A stretch of DNA of 64,000 nt, taken from positions 341,804 to 405,803 of the forward strand of contig JAQTMY010000001.1 of NCBI GenBank assembly GCA_028714095.1, written 5' to 3'. Under the pieces are notes generated by a model. The model was not told the DNA's origin and did not search any database. It saw only the letters and a program-made list of their open reading frames with translations. The DNA is from Candidatus Nanoarchaeia archaeon. GTDB lineage: Archaea > Nanobdellota > Nanobdellia > SCGC-AAA011-G17 > JACPNG01. The stretch's first letter is position 1, and each line of letters begins with the position of its first letter. Both the position numbers and the translations under genes were made by a program. Positions 16,260 to 24,537 of this stretch are shown piece by piece.

Positions 16260-16454
16260 TTAAGCTTTCTTAAATTTCATTACAGTATCTATTAAATCAA
16301 TATTACTGATGAATTCAGATCTGCAGCACATTCTTTCCAACCCTAAATCATCCAAAACTTTTTTCTTGTCTTCTGTTTTAGATCTTTCTACAAATTCTTC
16401 CCATAAATGGGCTATGGGTTTTCCGCATGATTTGCATCTTATTGGTATTAACAT
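16260..16454 (-). CDS. rpoN: DNA-directed RNA polymerase subunit N (Rpb10-like)
   Basis: 64 aa. MLIPIRCKSCGKPIAHLWEEF and LGLERMCCRSEF are the two zinc-binding halves of RpoN (CxxCG...CC). It is part of the polymerase assembly platform together with RpoD and RpoP. It follows rps9, as in most archaea. Confidence 0.96.
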   Translation of the reverse strand: MLIPIRCKSCGKPIAHLWEEFVERSKTEDKKKVLDDLGLERMCCRSEFISNIDLIDTVMKFKKA

Positions 16455-16463
16455 TTTATATCC

Positions 16464-16874
16464 TCATCTATAAGACTTCTGCCTTTTTGCTCTAGCCTTG
16501 GAATCGTTGGGTTTGCACATTTCTTTGTGTCTTACATCAGCAACTAAAAGATGTCTGTCATAATCTAATAATTTTTTCTTTAACTCCAGATTTTTTCCAG
16601 AGTATTCTAACAATCCTCTTGCAATTGCTAATCTTGAAGCTTCTGTTTGGCTTTGGAACCCTCCGCCATTGACCTTGACACTAATGTCAACCTTATTTCC
16701 AATATCCCCGGCAAGTATTAATGGTTCTCTTATCTTCATCTGAGAAAATTTGTCTGTCATACAATCTAATAGTTGATGATTAATTCTTATAATTCCTTTT
16801 CCAGGTTTGATAGTAGCTCTTGCTATTGAAGTTTTTCTTTTTCCAGAGGTATGAATTATTTTTTTATCTATCAT
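16464..16874 (-). CDS. rps9: Small-subunit ribosomal protein S9
   Basis: 136 aa. TSGKRKTSIARATIKPGKG at the start, VNGGGFQSQTEASRLAIARGL in the middle and the basic C-terminal tail ending ARAKRQKSYR, which reaches the decoding centre, are all S9 hallmarks. It lies one base after the L13 stop. Confidence 0.97.
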   Translation of the reverse strand: MIDKKIIHTSGKRKTSIARATIKPGKGIIRINHQLLDCMTDKFSQMKIREPLILAGDIGNKVDISVKVNGGGFQSQTEASRLAIARGLLEYSGKNLELKKKLLDYDRHLLVADVRHKEMCKPNDSKARAKRQKSYR

Positions 16875-16875
16875 T

Positions 16876-17280
16876 TTATATTAAGGATGAAATTTCTTTT
16901 AAGGACATATATCCTACAACCCCTCCCTTTAATTTTGCTTCTGCAAGCATCTCCATTTTCTTATCCTTAAGTTCTAATGGAATTCCATTATAGCATTTAA
17001 TTCTGTTAAGTGCTTTTAAACCTTTTTCCTGTTTGTATGGTAACATCCCTCTTATTGTTCTTTTAATAATTAGGTTAGGTCTTCTTGGAAAATAAGGTCC
17101 ATAAAGAGGATCTCCTCTTGCTCTCTTTGCATGATATTGATTTAAAAGATCTTTTTTCCTTCCGGTAATAACCGCATTTTCTGAATTTACTATAATTATT
17201 TCCTCTCCCTTTAATGCTCTCTTGGCTACAACAGCAGCTAATCTTCCAAGTATCAACTTATTTGCATCAATTACGATCAT
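16876..17280 (-). CDS. rpl13: Large-subunit ribosomal protein L13
   Basis: 134 aa. IDANKLILGRLAAVVAKRAL, NSENAVITGRK and GPYFPRRPNLIIKRTIRGMLPY are L13 signature segments. It starts by ATGA overlap with the L18e stop and is followed by S9, the normal archaeal order. Confidence 0.97.
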   Translation of the reverse strand: MIVIDANKLILGRLAAVVAKRALKGEEIIIVNSENAVITGRKKDLLNQYHAKRARGDPLYGPYFPRRPNLIIKRTIRGMLPYKQEKGLKALNRIKCYNGIPLELKDKKMEMLAEAKLKGGVVGYMSLKEISSLI

Positions 17281-17633
17281 CTGAATATCCTCACTTTTTT
17301 GCCTTTTGGATTTTCTTTCATTAATTGTCTTATTGTTAAAGCTTTTCCTTTTATTTTGTGTTTAGCCTTATCTGAAAATGAATATGCCACTACATCAATT
17401 TTTTTTGTTGTTTCTCCCTCAGATAACACTTTTCCAGGGACTAAGGCTATCTCTCCGTCTTTGCAATATCTTTCAATTTTATACAAATTAACTTTAGCCC
17501 TTCTTCTTGTTGATTTCTCCAGATCTTTAGCTATTCTTTTCCATAGATTCACCTTCTCTTTGTTAGCTAAGATTTTTAAATCTGTAATTAGATTAGCTAA
17601 ATGTACGTTTGTAGGTCCTGTTCTTCTTGTCAT
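17277..17633 (-). CDS. rpl18e: Large-subunit ribosomal protein L18e
   Basis: 118 aa. RRTGPTNVHLANLITDLKIL, RRRAKVNLYKIERYCKDG, VPGKVLSEGETTKKIDVVAY and KALTIRQLMKENPKGKKVRI match archaeal L18e throughout. It begins after the tRNA-Leu gene that separates it from rpoD and overlaps L13 by four bases. Confidence 0.96.
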   Translation of the reverse strand: MTRRTGPTNVHLANLITDLKILANKEKVNLWKRIAKDLEKSTRRRAKVNLYKIERYCKDGEIALVPGKVLSEGETTKKIDVVAYSFSDKAKHKIKGKALTIRQLMKENPKGKKVRIFR

Positions 17634-17682
17634 TTTAATGATAGTAGAAATGGAAAAGTTTCATTTAAAAAGGTTTTGGTTA

Positions 17683-17766
17683 TGCGGGTGACAGGGTTCG
17701 AACCTGCGCAAGCACTAAGCTAATGGAGCCTTAATCCATCCCGTTTGACCGCTCCGGCACACCCGC
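17683..17766 (-). tRNA. tRNA-Leu (class II), apparent anticodon AAG
   Basis: Minus-strand cloverleaf: acceptor GCGGGUG/CACCCGC with discriminator A, D stem CCG/CGG, a long variable arm of about 15 bases and T arm GCAGG-UUCGAAC-CCUGU. The five-base-pair anticodon stem AUGGA/UCCAU encloses UUAAGGC, which places AAG at positions 34-36. A34 is unusual in archaea; shifting the loop to give UAA breaks the stem. It lies between rpoD and rpl18e. Confidence 0.88.
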
Positions 17767-17821
17767 GTGAATCAAATTAATATAGCTTTATTTAACTAGT
17801 TTTTTATTTAAAAAACAAAAT

Positions 17822-18607
17822 TTATTTTAGGTCTTTAACTTTGGAGTTGAATTCGTCTAATTTTTTATTTAATTCCTTCATTGCCTCTTCAATCATTTCC
17901 TGAGATTTAAGTTGGCCCCATGGTTCAACAAAAACAATAAAATCTTTTTTGCTTCCTTCTACGCTTATAACGTCCTTTCCTAAAGATTCAACACAAGCCA
18001 TACATAAATCACATTTTTCCAATTCCTCTACGTTTAGTTTTTTATTTGCCACTCTGAAAACATTTCTTGGGCATACCTTAACAGCGTCTGTTGCTACAGT
18101 AGGTTTTAGAATTTCAATCTTTGGATAAGCATTATAATAAACTAATCCAGGAATAAACTTAGCATGGTCTTTTCCTTTTCCTAATATTAATTTACATTGA
18201 ACATTGACTTCTTGTCCATCTCCCAATTTTACAATAAGTGTTTTTGGATAAACGGCCTTAATTTTTGGATCTTTAAATTTTAAGTCTTCAGCATAAACAT
18301 TTCCAGGTCCAATCTTTTTTAAGGTTGCATATGTCTCACATTGAGCACAACCCTTTCCCTTGCATTTACATTCTCCAGGAAGATTATAACTCTTTAAATC
18401 TGTTTTTATAACAACTAACCCTAATCTTAATGCAAGCATTTCATCATATAAAGCAGAAGTATTCTGTATAAACTTGACTTCTTCAACAGCCATTGTTGGA
18501 ACCTCTTCCATGATAAGTCTTCTTACAGTATTAACATAAGCTGCTTCCGTATCTTTAATAAGAAAACTAATTTTCTCCTTATTCTTGTCAATAAGTTTAA
18601 GATTCAT
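17822..18607 (-). CDS. rpoD: DNA-directed RNA polymerase subunit D (Rpb3-like)
   Basis: 261 aa. The alpha/Rpb3 motif [22 protein letters not shown] near residue 24 is followed by a cysteine-rich loop ([11 protein letters not shown] near residues 79-89). A ferredoxin-like region comes later, with VCPRNVF and [12 protein letters not shown]. Four cysteines there could still hold one Fe-S cluster. The subunit nucleates polymerase assembly with L, N and P. ATGA overlap with S11. Confidence 0.96.
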   Translation of the reverse strand: MNLKLIDKNKEKISFLIKDTEAAYVNTVRRLIMEEVPTMAVEEVKFIQNTSALYDEMLALRLGLVVIKTDLKSYNLPGECKCKGKGCAQCETYATLKKIGPGNVYAEDLKFKDPKIKAVYPKTLIVKLGDGQEVNVQCKLILGKGKDHAKFIPGLVYYNAYPKIEILKPTVATDAVKVCPRNVFRVANKKLNVEELEKCDLCMACVESLGKDVISVEGSKKDFIVFVEPWGQLKSQEMIEEAMKELNKKLDEFNSKVKDLK

Positions 18608-19044
18608 ACTCTCCTCCCTCTTCTAAGGTGTTTTTTTCTGCAAGTATCATGGGGGGTTGCTGTTACATCTTCGATTGAACCAATTCTTAATCCTGCTCTT
18701 GATAAGGCTCTAACAGCGGCCTGTGCTCCAGGTCCAGGACTGTTTGGACCATTATGGCCTCCGGGAGCTCTTACTCTTACATGCAAGGCATTAATCCCTT
18801 TTTCCTTTATTTCTTCAGCTATTTTTTTAGCTGCAGCCATAGCAGCAGTTGGACTTGATTCAAGTCTATGGACTTTAACCATCATCCCCCCCGAAGCTTT
18901 TGATAATGTTTCGCTTCCAGTAATATCAGTAACATGAATTATGGTATTATTATAGGAAGAATATATATGTGCAATTCCCCATCTCAACTTTTCCCTATAT
19001 TCCCTGTGGGGTCTATTCTGTTCCTTTTCCACTTTCTTCTCCAT
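18604..19044 (-). CDS. rps11: Small-subunit ribosomal protein S11
   Basis: 146 aa. [45 protein letters not shown] and [21 protein letters not shown] are unmistakable S11 segments. Its start lies 32 bases inside the end of rps4 and its stop overlaps rpoD by ATGA, in the conserved S13-S4-S11-RpoD operon. Confidence 0.97.
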   Translation of the reverse strand: MEKKVEKEQNRPHREYREKLRWGIAHIYSSYNNTIIHVTDITGSETLSKASGGMMVKVHRLESSPTAAMAAAKKIAEEIKEKGINALHVRVRAPGGHNGPNSPGPGAQAAVRALSRAGLRIGSIEDVTATPHDTCRKKHLRRGRRV

Positions 19045-19636
19045 CTTCTATCTCCTTTATTTCTTCAGCTTTTTTAGGCTTTTCTTTTTTCTCTATCTTT
19101 GTTTGTGTTTTTACTTCTGGTTTTTTAATAATTCTTTCAGGATGTTCCTCGCTATTAAATCCTGATTTTGGATTGAAACTTATTTTATTTTCGTCTTGTA
19201 TTGTAACTACGAATGCAGGAGTTGTTACTTTTTGTCCATCCACCATTATATGCCCGTGGACTATCATCTGCCTTGCTTGATCAACGCTTCTTGACAACCC
19301 CTTTTTATATACTAATGTTTGTAATCTTCTTTCTAAAAAATCTTTAACATCTAATCCTAAAACATCATCAAGGGTTGCATCCCCCCTTAATAAATTACAT
19401 TTAACTAATCTTTTGATTAATTGTTCCTGTTCTTTCATTGATTGCTCGTTCCTTATAGCTACAAGTCTTTTAGCTTGTGCTTTATACCTATTTAATTCAG
19501 AAACAGCCTTCCATATCTCATTTTTTCTCTTTAAGCCATAAATTTTACATAACTCCTTTTCAGCCTCAATCCTTTCCTTTTGCCAGGGATGTGGAGGAGT
19601 TTGATATTTTTTAGTTGCTTTTTTTGGATCTCCCAT
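19013..19636 (-). CDS. rps4: Small-subunit ribosomal protein S4
   Basis: 207 aa. N-terminal [20 protein letters not shown], the S4 RNA-binding domain [36 protein letters not shown], and an added C-terminal lysine/glutamate-rich tail (about residues 165-207) likely to be disordered. It organises the 5' domain of 16S rRNA. It lies two bases after S13 and overlaps S11 by 32 bases. Confidence 0.96.
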   Translation of the reverse strand: MGDPKKATKKYQTPPHPWQKERIEAEKELCKIYGLKRKNEIWKAVSELNRYKAQAKRLVAIRNEQSMKEQEQLIKRLVKCNLLRGDATLDDVLGLDVKDFLERRLQTLVYKKGLSRSVDQARQMIVHGHIMVDGQKVTTPAFVVTIQDENKISFNPKSGFNSEEHPERIIKKPEVKTQTKIEKKEKPKKAEEIKEIEDGEESGKGTE

Positions 19637-19638
19637 TT

Positions 19639-20127
19639 TTACTTACCTTTCTTTCCTCCTTTAGCTTTCTTTACAACACCCACAGTTTTACCTTTACCCT
19701 TGCCTTTATTAAAGTGAGTTTTAGTTCTCTGACCTCTTACAGGAAGTCCGAATCCATGTCTTACTCCTCTGTAAGATCTTATCATCCTCAATCTTTTAAT
19801 ATCATTCTCTTTAACAAACTGAATATCAGTAGAATTAAGATGTTTATCTTCCCCGGTGTCAAAATCTTTCCTTCTGTTTAACATCCAGATAGGCAGGTCA
19901 TACTTCAATGGATTTTTGATTACATCCTCAATCTTGCTTAATTCTTCTTTTGATAGTTCTCCAATTTTTCTCTTTCTGTCTAAGTTTAAAATTATGCATA
20001 TAGCATTAGAAAATGAAAAGTCAATCCCTTTTACTCCCCTCAACCCGCTGTATATGGATTTATTACCATTTAAGTCTGAGTTGCAGATTCTTACTAACTG
20101 CTTAATTTCCTGTTTTGTTTCCGGCAT
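19639..20127 (-). CDS. rps13: Small-subunit ribosomal protein S13
   Basis: 162 aa. LVRICNSDLNGNKSIYSGL, VKGIDFSFSNAICIILNLD, and RSYRGVRHGFGLPVRGQRTK with a basic glycine/lysine tail are S13 features; the protein contacts the head of 30S and tRNA. It opens the S13-S4-S11-RpoD run. Confidence 0.97.
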   Translation of the reverse strand: MPETKQEIKQLVRICNSDLNGNKSIYSGLRGVKGIDFSFSNAICIILNLDRKRKIGELSKEELSKIEDVIKNPLKYDLPIWMLNRRKDFDTGEDKHLNSTDIQFVKENDIKRLRMIRSYRGVRHGFGLPVRGQRTKTHFNKGKGKGKTVGVVKKAKGGKKGK

Positions 20128-20191
20128 TATTTAGTTTCTCCTTTCGAAAATGAAATCTTTGATTTTTATTCATTTAAAAAGCTTACTACTT

Positions 20192-20749
20192 CTAATTTCC
20201 CACAAAAAGCTTGTACTTATCTTCATTATTTATCTCAACCATAATCCTTTTTATAATTGTATCTCTTGGGTCTGGCAATAATCTTACTCTCTTTTTAATA
20301 TCCTCAAAATTTTCAAATGGCCCCTCTTTCCTTGCCTCAAGTATTTCCCACATATGTTTTTTTCCAATCCCTGGCAATAATTCTATTTGGTGCCTCCTCA
20401 TGTTTATTGGCCCTGCTTTATTGAAGAATTCAACAAATTTTTGTTCTTTATCATCAACCAATTCTATCAAGATGTTATTTAATTCCAGCTTTGCTGTCTG
20501 AGTTAATTTTTCAGTTTCAATCCTTCCAATTACATGATGTATCTTGTCTCTTTTGCCCTCTCCGATATAAACAGTTTCTCCAATTTTTAGTTCAATCTCT
20601 TTTTTTGGGATTAATTCTAGAAGAACAAAATGATCTTTACCTATAGCTTGGGCTATTGCTGACTTCCTGAAACTTGGTTTGTTGTCGAATGGATATCCAT
20701 TTGGAAGGAAGTCTAATACTATTGCATTTTCTTCTTTTGCTGGGTTCAT
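20192..20749 (-). CDS. DUF655 family protein (predicted RNA-binding, HhH domain)
   Basis: 185 aa. A beta-rich N-terminal domain with AIVLDFLPNGYPFDNKPSFR and an OB-like middle (GETVYIGEGKRDKIHHVIGRI) is followed by a helix-hairpin-helix-like part (MRRHQIELLPGIGKKHMWEILEARKEGPF). This matches the archaeal DUF655 family, whose genes sit after L21e and RpoF as here. A nucleic-acid-binding role is likely; the specific function is not established. Confidence 0.88.
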   Translation of the reverse strand: MNPAKEENAIVLDFLPNGYPFDNKPSFRKSAIAQAIGKDHFVLLELIPKKEIELKIGETVYIGEGKRDKIHHVIGRIETEKLTQTAKLELNNILIELVDDKEQKFVEFFNKAGPINMRRHQIELLPGIGKKHMWEILEARKEGPFENFEDIKKRVRLLPDPRDTIIKRIMVEINNEDKYKLFVGN

Positions 20750-20766
20750 TTTTAAACCAAAACATT

Positions 20767-21105
20767 TTATATAATTACTTGTAATATCTTTTCCAAGTCT
20801 TCATTCTTTATTGTTATGTTCTCTCCCACAAAAAGGATTTTTAGACCATCCATGTCTTGTGGCATTATGTCAACGATTTTAACTATGTGTCTCTCTTTTA
20901 GTCTAGGAATATTAAGCTCTTTAATTTTTTGTTTTAACCCGTCCACCTTCTTTAATTCTTGACTTTTTGTAAATGTACTTAGGTATTCCTTTGTTTTAAT
21001 AGCTCTGAAATTTAGTTCTTTGTCCCTTTTTTCAACCTGGGCTAGTTTTTCCCTAATTTCTACAAGGGTTAGTGGTATTTCTTCAATAACTTCTATTCCT
21101 GGCAT
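20767..21105 (-). CDS. rpoF: DNA-directed RNA polymerase subunit F (Rpb4-like)
   Basis: 112 aa. It begins with EEIPLTLVEIREKLAQVEKR and contains KTKEYLSTFTKSQELKKVDGLK, the Rpb4/RpoF helical pattern, ending in an HRDC-like region (IVKIVDIMPQDMDGLKILF). RpoF pairs with RpoE to form the polymerase stalk. It lies one base after L21e. Confidence 0.92.
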   Translation of the reverse strand: MPGIEVIEEIPLTLVEIREKLAQVEKRDKELNFRAIKTKEYLSTFTKSQELKKVDGLKQKIKELNIPRLKERHIVKIVDIMPQDMDGLKILFVGENITIKNEDLEKILQVII

Positions 21106-21106
21106 C

Positions 21107-21400
21107 TTATTGCACCCTCTTTAAATGGACTGGATGTATCAAAATCTCTTTTTGTTTGTTTCCATCCTTTATCATTACATTATAACACCCACCTTTCTTC
21201 CCTCTTATTATTCCAGATTTTCCATGGAATCTTGGGAAGTACATCCCTTTTTGGTAAGCTGGGTCTGCTTTCAAGTATACTTTGTCTCCTTCTTTGAATT
21301 CTTGAAGGAATTTTCTTAAAACTATTCTGCCTTTTTCAGCTTTTTTCTTCTGTAATTTGTATCTTGTTTTTCTTCTAAACCCACCGATTCTCTGTGCCAT
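21107..21400 (-). CDS. rpl21e: Large-subunit ribosomal protein L21e
   Basis: 97 aa. RIGGFRRKTRYKLQKKKAEKG at the start, GDKVYLKADPAYQKGMYFPRFHGKSG and LIHPVHLKRVQ at the end are L21e features. It opens the L21e-RpoF-DUF655 operon, the conserved archaeal order. Confidence 0.96.
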   Translation of the reverse strand: MAQRIGGFRRKTRYKLQKKKAEKGRIVLRKFLQEFKEGDKVYLKADPAYQKGMYFPRFHGKSGIIRGKKGGCYNVMIKDGNKQKEILIHPVHLKRVQ

Positions 21401-21456
21401 TTTTTAAGACTCCTTGTTAAAAAGAACTGGTAGTTAGGGGTTTATAAAGGTTTTTA

Positions 21457-21744
21457 TTATTTATGAACCATTTCTGTTATTTGGCTTAGGACCTTATCCA
21501 TAGCAAAGAAAAGATTGTAGTCTGTTGTTTCAGCATGATGGTTTTGGCCTTCAATAATAACATTGGCTTTTATCTCAAAATTTGAGTTATGCACACCTTT
21601 AAGGGTTAGAGAAAGCTCCTGAAAGGGGCTTGTTTCAGCTATTTTTTTAGCATAGGTTCCGACCATCTTTTTTACTACTATAAGCTTTGCTGGTTCCAAT
21701 TCCTTAAAACCTGCTAATTTTATATTTCCGCCTAATTCTATCAT
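21457..21744 (-). CDS. HPF/RaiA-like ribosome-associated protein (probable)
   Basis: 95 aa. The beta-alpha-beta-beta-beta-alpha layout with IKLAGFKELEPAKLIVVKKMVG, LSLTLKGVHNSNFEIKANVIIEG and ATTDYNLFFAMDKVLSQI resembles small archaeal hibernation-promoting-factor-like proteins, which bind the 30S subunit under stress. It sits directly upstream of ribosomal and polymerase genes. The assignment is from pattern similarity. Confidence 0.6.
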   Translation of the reverse strand: MIELGGNIKLAGFKELEPAKLIVVKKMVGTYAKKIAETSPFQELSLTLKGVHNSNFEIKANVIIEGQNHHAETTDYNLFFAMDKVLSQITEMVHK

Positions 21745-21850
21745 TTTATTTTTAAATAAATTAATCCTAAATATATATCTTTCTATTTTGAAATGGACAC
21801 TAAATGAGCAAAAATTTTAAAAGTTTGAATTGATTAATTTATTTGTTTAA

Positions 21851-21966
21851 TCCAGCCAACTCGTTAAGAGTAATTTAATTGTAAGTTTCCTTATGGGGAA
21901 CCTTTTCAAAAATTCTGTTTTCTAAGGAATAGGCTGGAATGGTATCAATTTTTAAATTATGGAGGT
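21851..21966 (+). promoter_or_regulatory. Candidate structured leader RNA before the 106-aa gene
   Basis: TCCAGCC (21851-21857) pairs with GGCTGGA (21932-21938), closing a branched element that holds ACTC/GAGT (21859-21862 with 21868-21871) and GTTTCC/GGGAAC (21885-21890 with 21896-21901). TTCCTTA (21887-21893) can instead pair with TAAGGAA (about 21923-21929), giving a mutually exclusive fold. AACCT near 21899-21903 is complementary to AGGTT in the ribosome binding site. It looks like a switchable leader; no known riboswitch class recognised. Confidence 0.4.
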
Positions 21967-21971
21967 TTATC

Positions 21972-22292
21972 ATGGACGTAGTTAAGGAACAAAATATAAG
22001 GGAAAAAGTGGAGGTGTATTTTAAGAAAAAGAGTGAAGATGATCTATTTGAAATTCATCTAATCTTAGCTAAAGAAATACCATCACTGGTTAAACAATTG
22101 CCTTTCCTTAAGTTACCTCGTCTCCCAATCAACCCAGAATATGGGGAAGACCCAGAAGGTCTAAGAGAAAAAGTAGTCCAAGCGCATATACAGATACTAA
22201 AAGCCATCCAGGAGTTACCTGGTCCCGCTATTCCAAGTGTCACGCGGCAATTGTCTAAGAAACCTTTACGGTATTTCCTTAAGCTTCTCTAA
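21972..22292 (+). CDS. Small uncharacterised protein with structured leader
   Basis: 106 aa from ATG at 21972, preceded by GGAGGT; an 11-residue upstream extension is possible but lacks a ribosome binding site. The sequence is mostly helical (REKVEVYFKKKSEDDLFEIH) with a proline-rich middle (FLKLPRLPINPEYGEDPEGL) and a basic end. No membrane segment or known domain. It is preceded by a branched leader and followed by a strong hairpin, so it is an independently regulated gene. Function unknown. Confidence 0.6.
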   Translation: MDVVKEQNIREKVEVYFKKKSEDDLFEIHLILAKEIPSLVKQLPFLKLPRLPINPEYGEDPEGLREKVVQAHIQILKAIQELPGPAIPSVTRQLSKKPLRYFLKLL

Positions 22293-22312
22293 ATATTTTT
22301 AAAAACTATTAT

Positions 22313-22334
22313 AACCCCTCTCTGGAGGGGTTTT
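22313..22334. terminator. Hairpin between convergent genes
   Basis: AACCCCTC and GAGGGGTT form a perfect eight-base-pair stem with loop TCTG, followed by TTTT. It lies between the 106-aa gene and the convergent elp3 gene and could end transcription from both sides. Confidence 0.6.
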
Positions 22335-22361
22335 CTAATATAAATTAGGTATATATAAGTA

Positions 22362-24032
22362 TTATAATTTCTTAACCATGTAGGGCCCTTCCCTTTTGTA
22401 TCCTAATTTTTTGTAATATTCCCTAACACCAATCCCGGAGATTATAACCATTTTCTTTTTATTGTTTAACTTAGCAATTTTTTCCGCTTCTTTAAGTAAT
22501 TTTTTACCATAACCTTTATGTTGCATGGATTTTCTAGATTTTTTTCCTATCTGAGCTATTGGAGAAAATATATGAAGTTCCCTTACCAATGCAGCTTCTT
22601 TAGTTATCTCTTTTCTTAAAAATTCAGAAGGAAGTCTTAATCTCAAGAATCCGATTAAATTATCTTTTGAATCAATAACCGATATAAAATATTCAATACC
22701 GTATGAAGCCATATATTCTATAATCCTCAGATGGGTCTTTCCAGGAATTTTATTTTTTATTTCTCTGCATCTTATACATTTACATTTAATATTTTTGTTT
22801 ATAAGTTCTTTCTCAACATATTGTCTTAAATTTGTTTTATCAGGCCCTGCCTCAGTGACATAGGTAGGGATATCTCTTTGTATCCTCATAATCCTAACAT
22901 ACTCAGGAACAAACCTTTTAAATTCAGAAATAATTTCAATTGCTTCCTCTGTTGTTAAGGCCTTATACTTTTTATTTTTGTACCATTCATATAATTTAGT
23001 TCCTTTTAGCACCAAGCAAGGATATATTTTTAACATGTCTGGCTGAAATCTTGAATCTATAAACAATTTTTTTAATCCTCCCAGGTCTTTTTTTCTATCT
23101 ACTGTTGGAAGGCCAATCATATAATGAAAATTGATTTTAAAGCCCAAATCTTTAAGAATTTTTATTGCCTCAACAGAATCCTTGACTGAATGACCTCTTT
23201 CTATTTTATTTAATACAGAATCATAAACAGACTGAACCCCTAATTCTACTCTTGTTGCTCCTAATCTTAACATCTGATTTGCATGTTTTAATTTAGAATA
23301 GTCAGGTCTTGTTTCGATTGTTAATCCAACACACCTTATTTTTGATTTTTCATTTATACCTTGTTCTTTTTCAAGAGTTGATTTTTTCTTTAGTTTTCTT
23401 ATCTTATTCTTTATTCTTTCTATTCTTTTTTTATCATGAATGTCAGAAGGCATTTCAAAGAATTTTTTTAATTTTTTTAAGTCTATGCTTTCTCCCTTGA
23501 AAAATAATCTTGAAAAGTCGTTCATGGCCTTTAAAGCACAAATAACAAAATCATCCTGATATTTTTTATCTAAGGATATAAATGTCCCACCCATTATTAT
23601 TAATTCAACTTTGTCAGGTATATGGCCTAAAACAACATACTGCTCAAGCCTGTTAAATACCTGCAGATAAGGATCATACCCATTTCTTATTGCTCTTAAC
23701 GTAGCAGGTTCTTTTCCAGTATAACTTTGGGGTACATTGCCAAAAAAAGAGTTTATTCCTCCAGGGCATATTGCACATTTACCATGAGGGCATTTAAAGG
23801 GTTTGGTCATTATTGCAATTGGTGCAACACCCGAAATAGTTCTTGTGGGTTTTGTGATTAAATTTAAGTTTCCTATTTGTTTATCAGGAAGATGTAAAAA
23901 GATGTCAATTATTGAAGGTAATTCTTTTATTTTATATTTTTTCCCAATGGTTTTTCTAAGATTTAAGATAGTCTTCAAATCTAATTTCTTCCCAACTATC
24001 TTTTTGTTTAATTCATTATAAAACTCTTTCAT
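22362..24032 (-). CDS. elp3: Elp3: tRNA U34 carboxymethyl-forming radical SAM/acetyltransferase
   Basis: About 556 aa. Cluster motif CPHGKCAICPGG near residue 82 binds the radical SAM Fe-S cluster. ETRPDYSK and RLGATRVELGVQSVYDSVLN are typical Elp3 segments. The last about 120 residues form a GNAT acetyltransferase domain (GYGKKLLKEAEKIAK, YYKKLGYKREG). It modifies wobble uridines of tRNAs (first step of cm5U34-type modification). The ATG at 24032 is preferred over a TTG at 24050 because a TATA box sits 26 bases upstream, suggesting a leaderless mRNA. Full length for archaea. Confidence 0.94.
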   Translation of the reverse strand: MKEFYNELNKKIVGKKLDLKTILNLRKTIGKKYKIKELPSIIDIFLHLPDKQIGNLNLITKPTRTISGVAPIAIMTKPFKCPHGKCAICPGGINSFFGNVPQSYTGKEPATLRAIRNGYDPYLQVFNRLEQYVVLGHIPDKVELIIMGGTFISLDKKYQDDFVICALKAMNDFSRLFFKGESIDLKKLKKFFEMPSDIHDKKRIERIKNKIRKLKKKSTLEKEQGINEKSKIRCVGLTIETRPDYSKLKHANQMLRLGATRVELGVQSVYDSVLNKIERGHSVKDSVEAIKILKDLGFKINFHYMIGLPTVDRKKDLGGLKKLFIDSRFQPDMLKIYPCLVLKGTKLYEWYKNKKYKALTTEEAIEIISEFKRFVPEYVRIMRIQRDIPTYVTEAGPDKTNLRQYVEKELINKNIKCKCIRCREIKNKIPGKTHLRIIEYMASYGIEYFISVIDSKDNLIGFLRLRLPSEFLRKEITKEAALVRELHIFSPIAQIGKKSRKSMQHKGYGKKLLKEAEKIAKLNNKKKMVIISGIGVREYYKKLGYKREGPYMVKKL

Positions 24033-24053
24033 ATAGTTTAGAGCAAGCAAAGC

Positions 24054-24063
24054 TTTATATATA
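24054..24063 (-). promoter_or_regulatory. TATA box of elp3
   Basis: TATATATAAA on the minus strand is centred about 26 bases before the ATG at 24032, consistent with a leaderless transcript. The divergent RDD gene starts at 24085 and may share the AT-rich region. Confidence 0.55.
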
Positions 24064-24084
24064 TTTTTAGAGCAATAAGCCTCT

Positions 24085-24537
24085 ATGAAACTGAAGAAAA
24101 ATGAGCTAAATTTTATGTTTAAACCAAAAAAGAAAATTCTTACTAGAAGATCTTTTGCTTACATCCTGGACATTCTTATTGTAGATATGTTTATTGTGTT
24201 TCCTTTCAAATCTTTTTTAGAGGACTATAATTATATTATTAATTTTAACTTTGATTTTAAGTTCATAGTCTTGGTTTTAGTGGTTGCCTTGCTTACTTTA
24301 TCTTATTTTGCAGTCTTTGAATATTATTTTAATCAAACTATTGGAAAATTAATCTTGGGGATTAAAACTATTTCAAGAAAAGGAAGGCTAACTTTTACAC
24401 AGGCCTTAAACAGGAATGTTTCAAAAATATCTACTTTACTTTTAATTTTGGATTGCTTATACTTATTAAAAAAAACAAATCAGAGGTACTCAGATAAATT
24501 AGCTCATACAATGGTGGTGGACAAAGATGAGTTCTAA
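24085..24537 (+). CDS. RDD family membrane protein
   Basis: 150 aa. The RDD signature appears as TRRSFAYILDILIVDMF, then TIGKLILGIKTISRKG, with three hydrophobic segments (about residues 27-45, 58-80 and 120-140). RDD proteins are small membrane proteins often linked to ion or osmolyte exchange; this one's role is unknown. It overlaps sppA by 11 bases, so they are coexpressed. ATG at 24115 is an alternative start. Confidence 0.8.
   Translation: MKLKKNELNFMFKPKKKILTRRSFAYILDILIVDMFIVFPFKSFLEDYNYIINFNFDFKFIVLVLVVALLTLSYFAVFEYYFNQTIGKLILGIKTISRKGRLTFTQALNRNVSKISTLLLILDCLYLLKKTNQRYSDKLAHTMVVDKDEF

Noticed and set aside
18361-18372. Cysteine-rich loop of RpoD taken as a novel insertion
   Set aside because: Similar cysteine-rich loops occur in other archaeal RpoD proteins, so it is not unusual.
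22313-22334. Possible CRISPR repeat or transposon end
   Set aside because: Only one copy of the hairpin is present, with a T-run after it, which fits a terminator between convergent genes.
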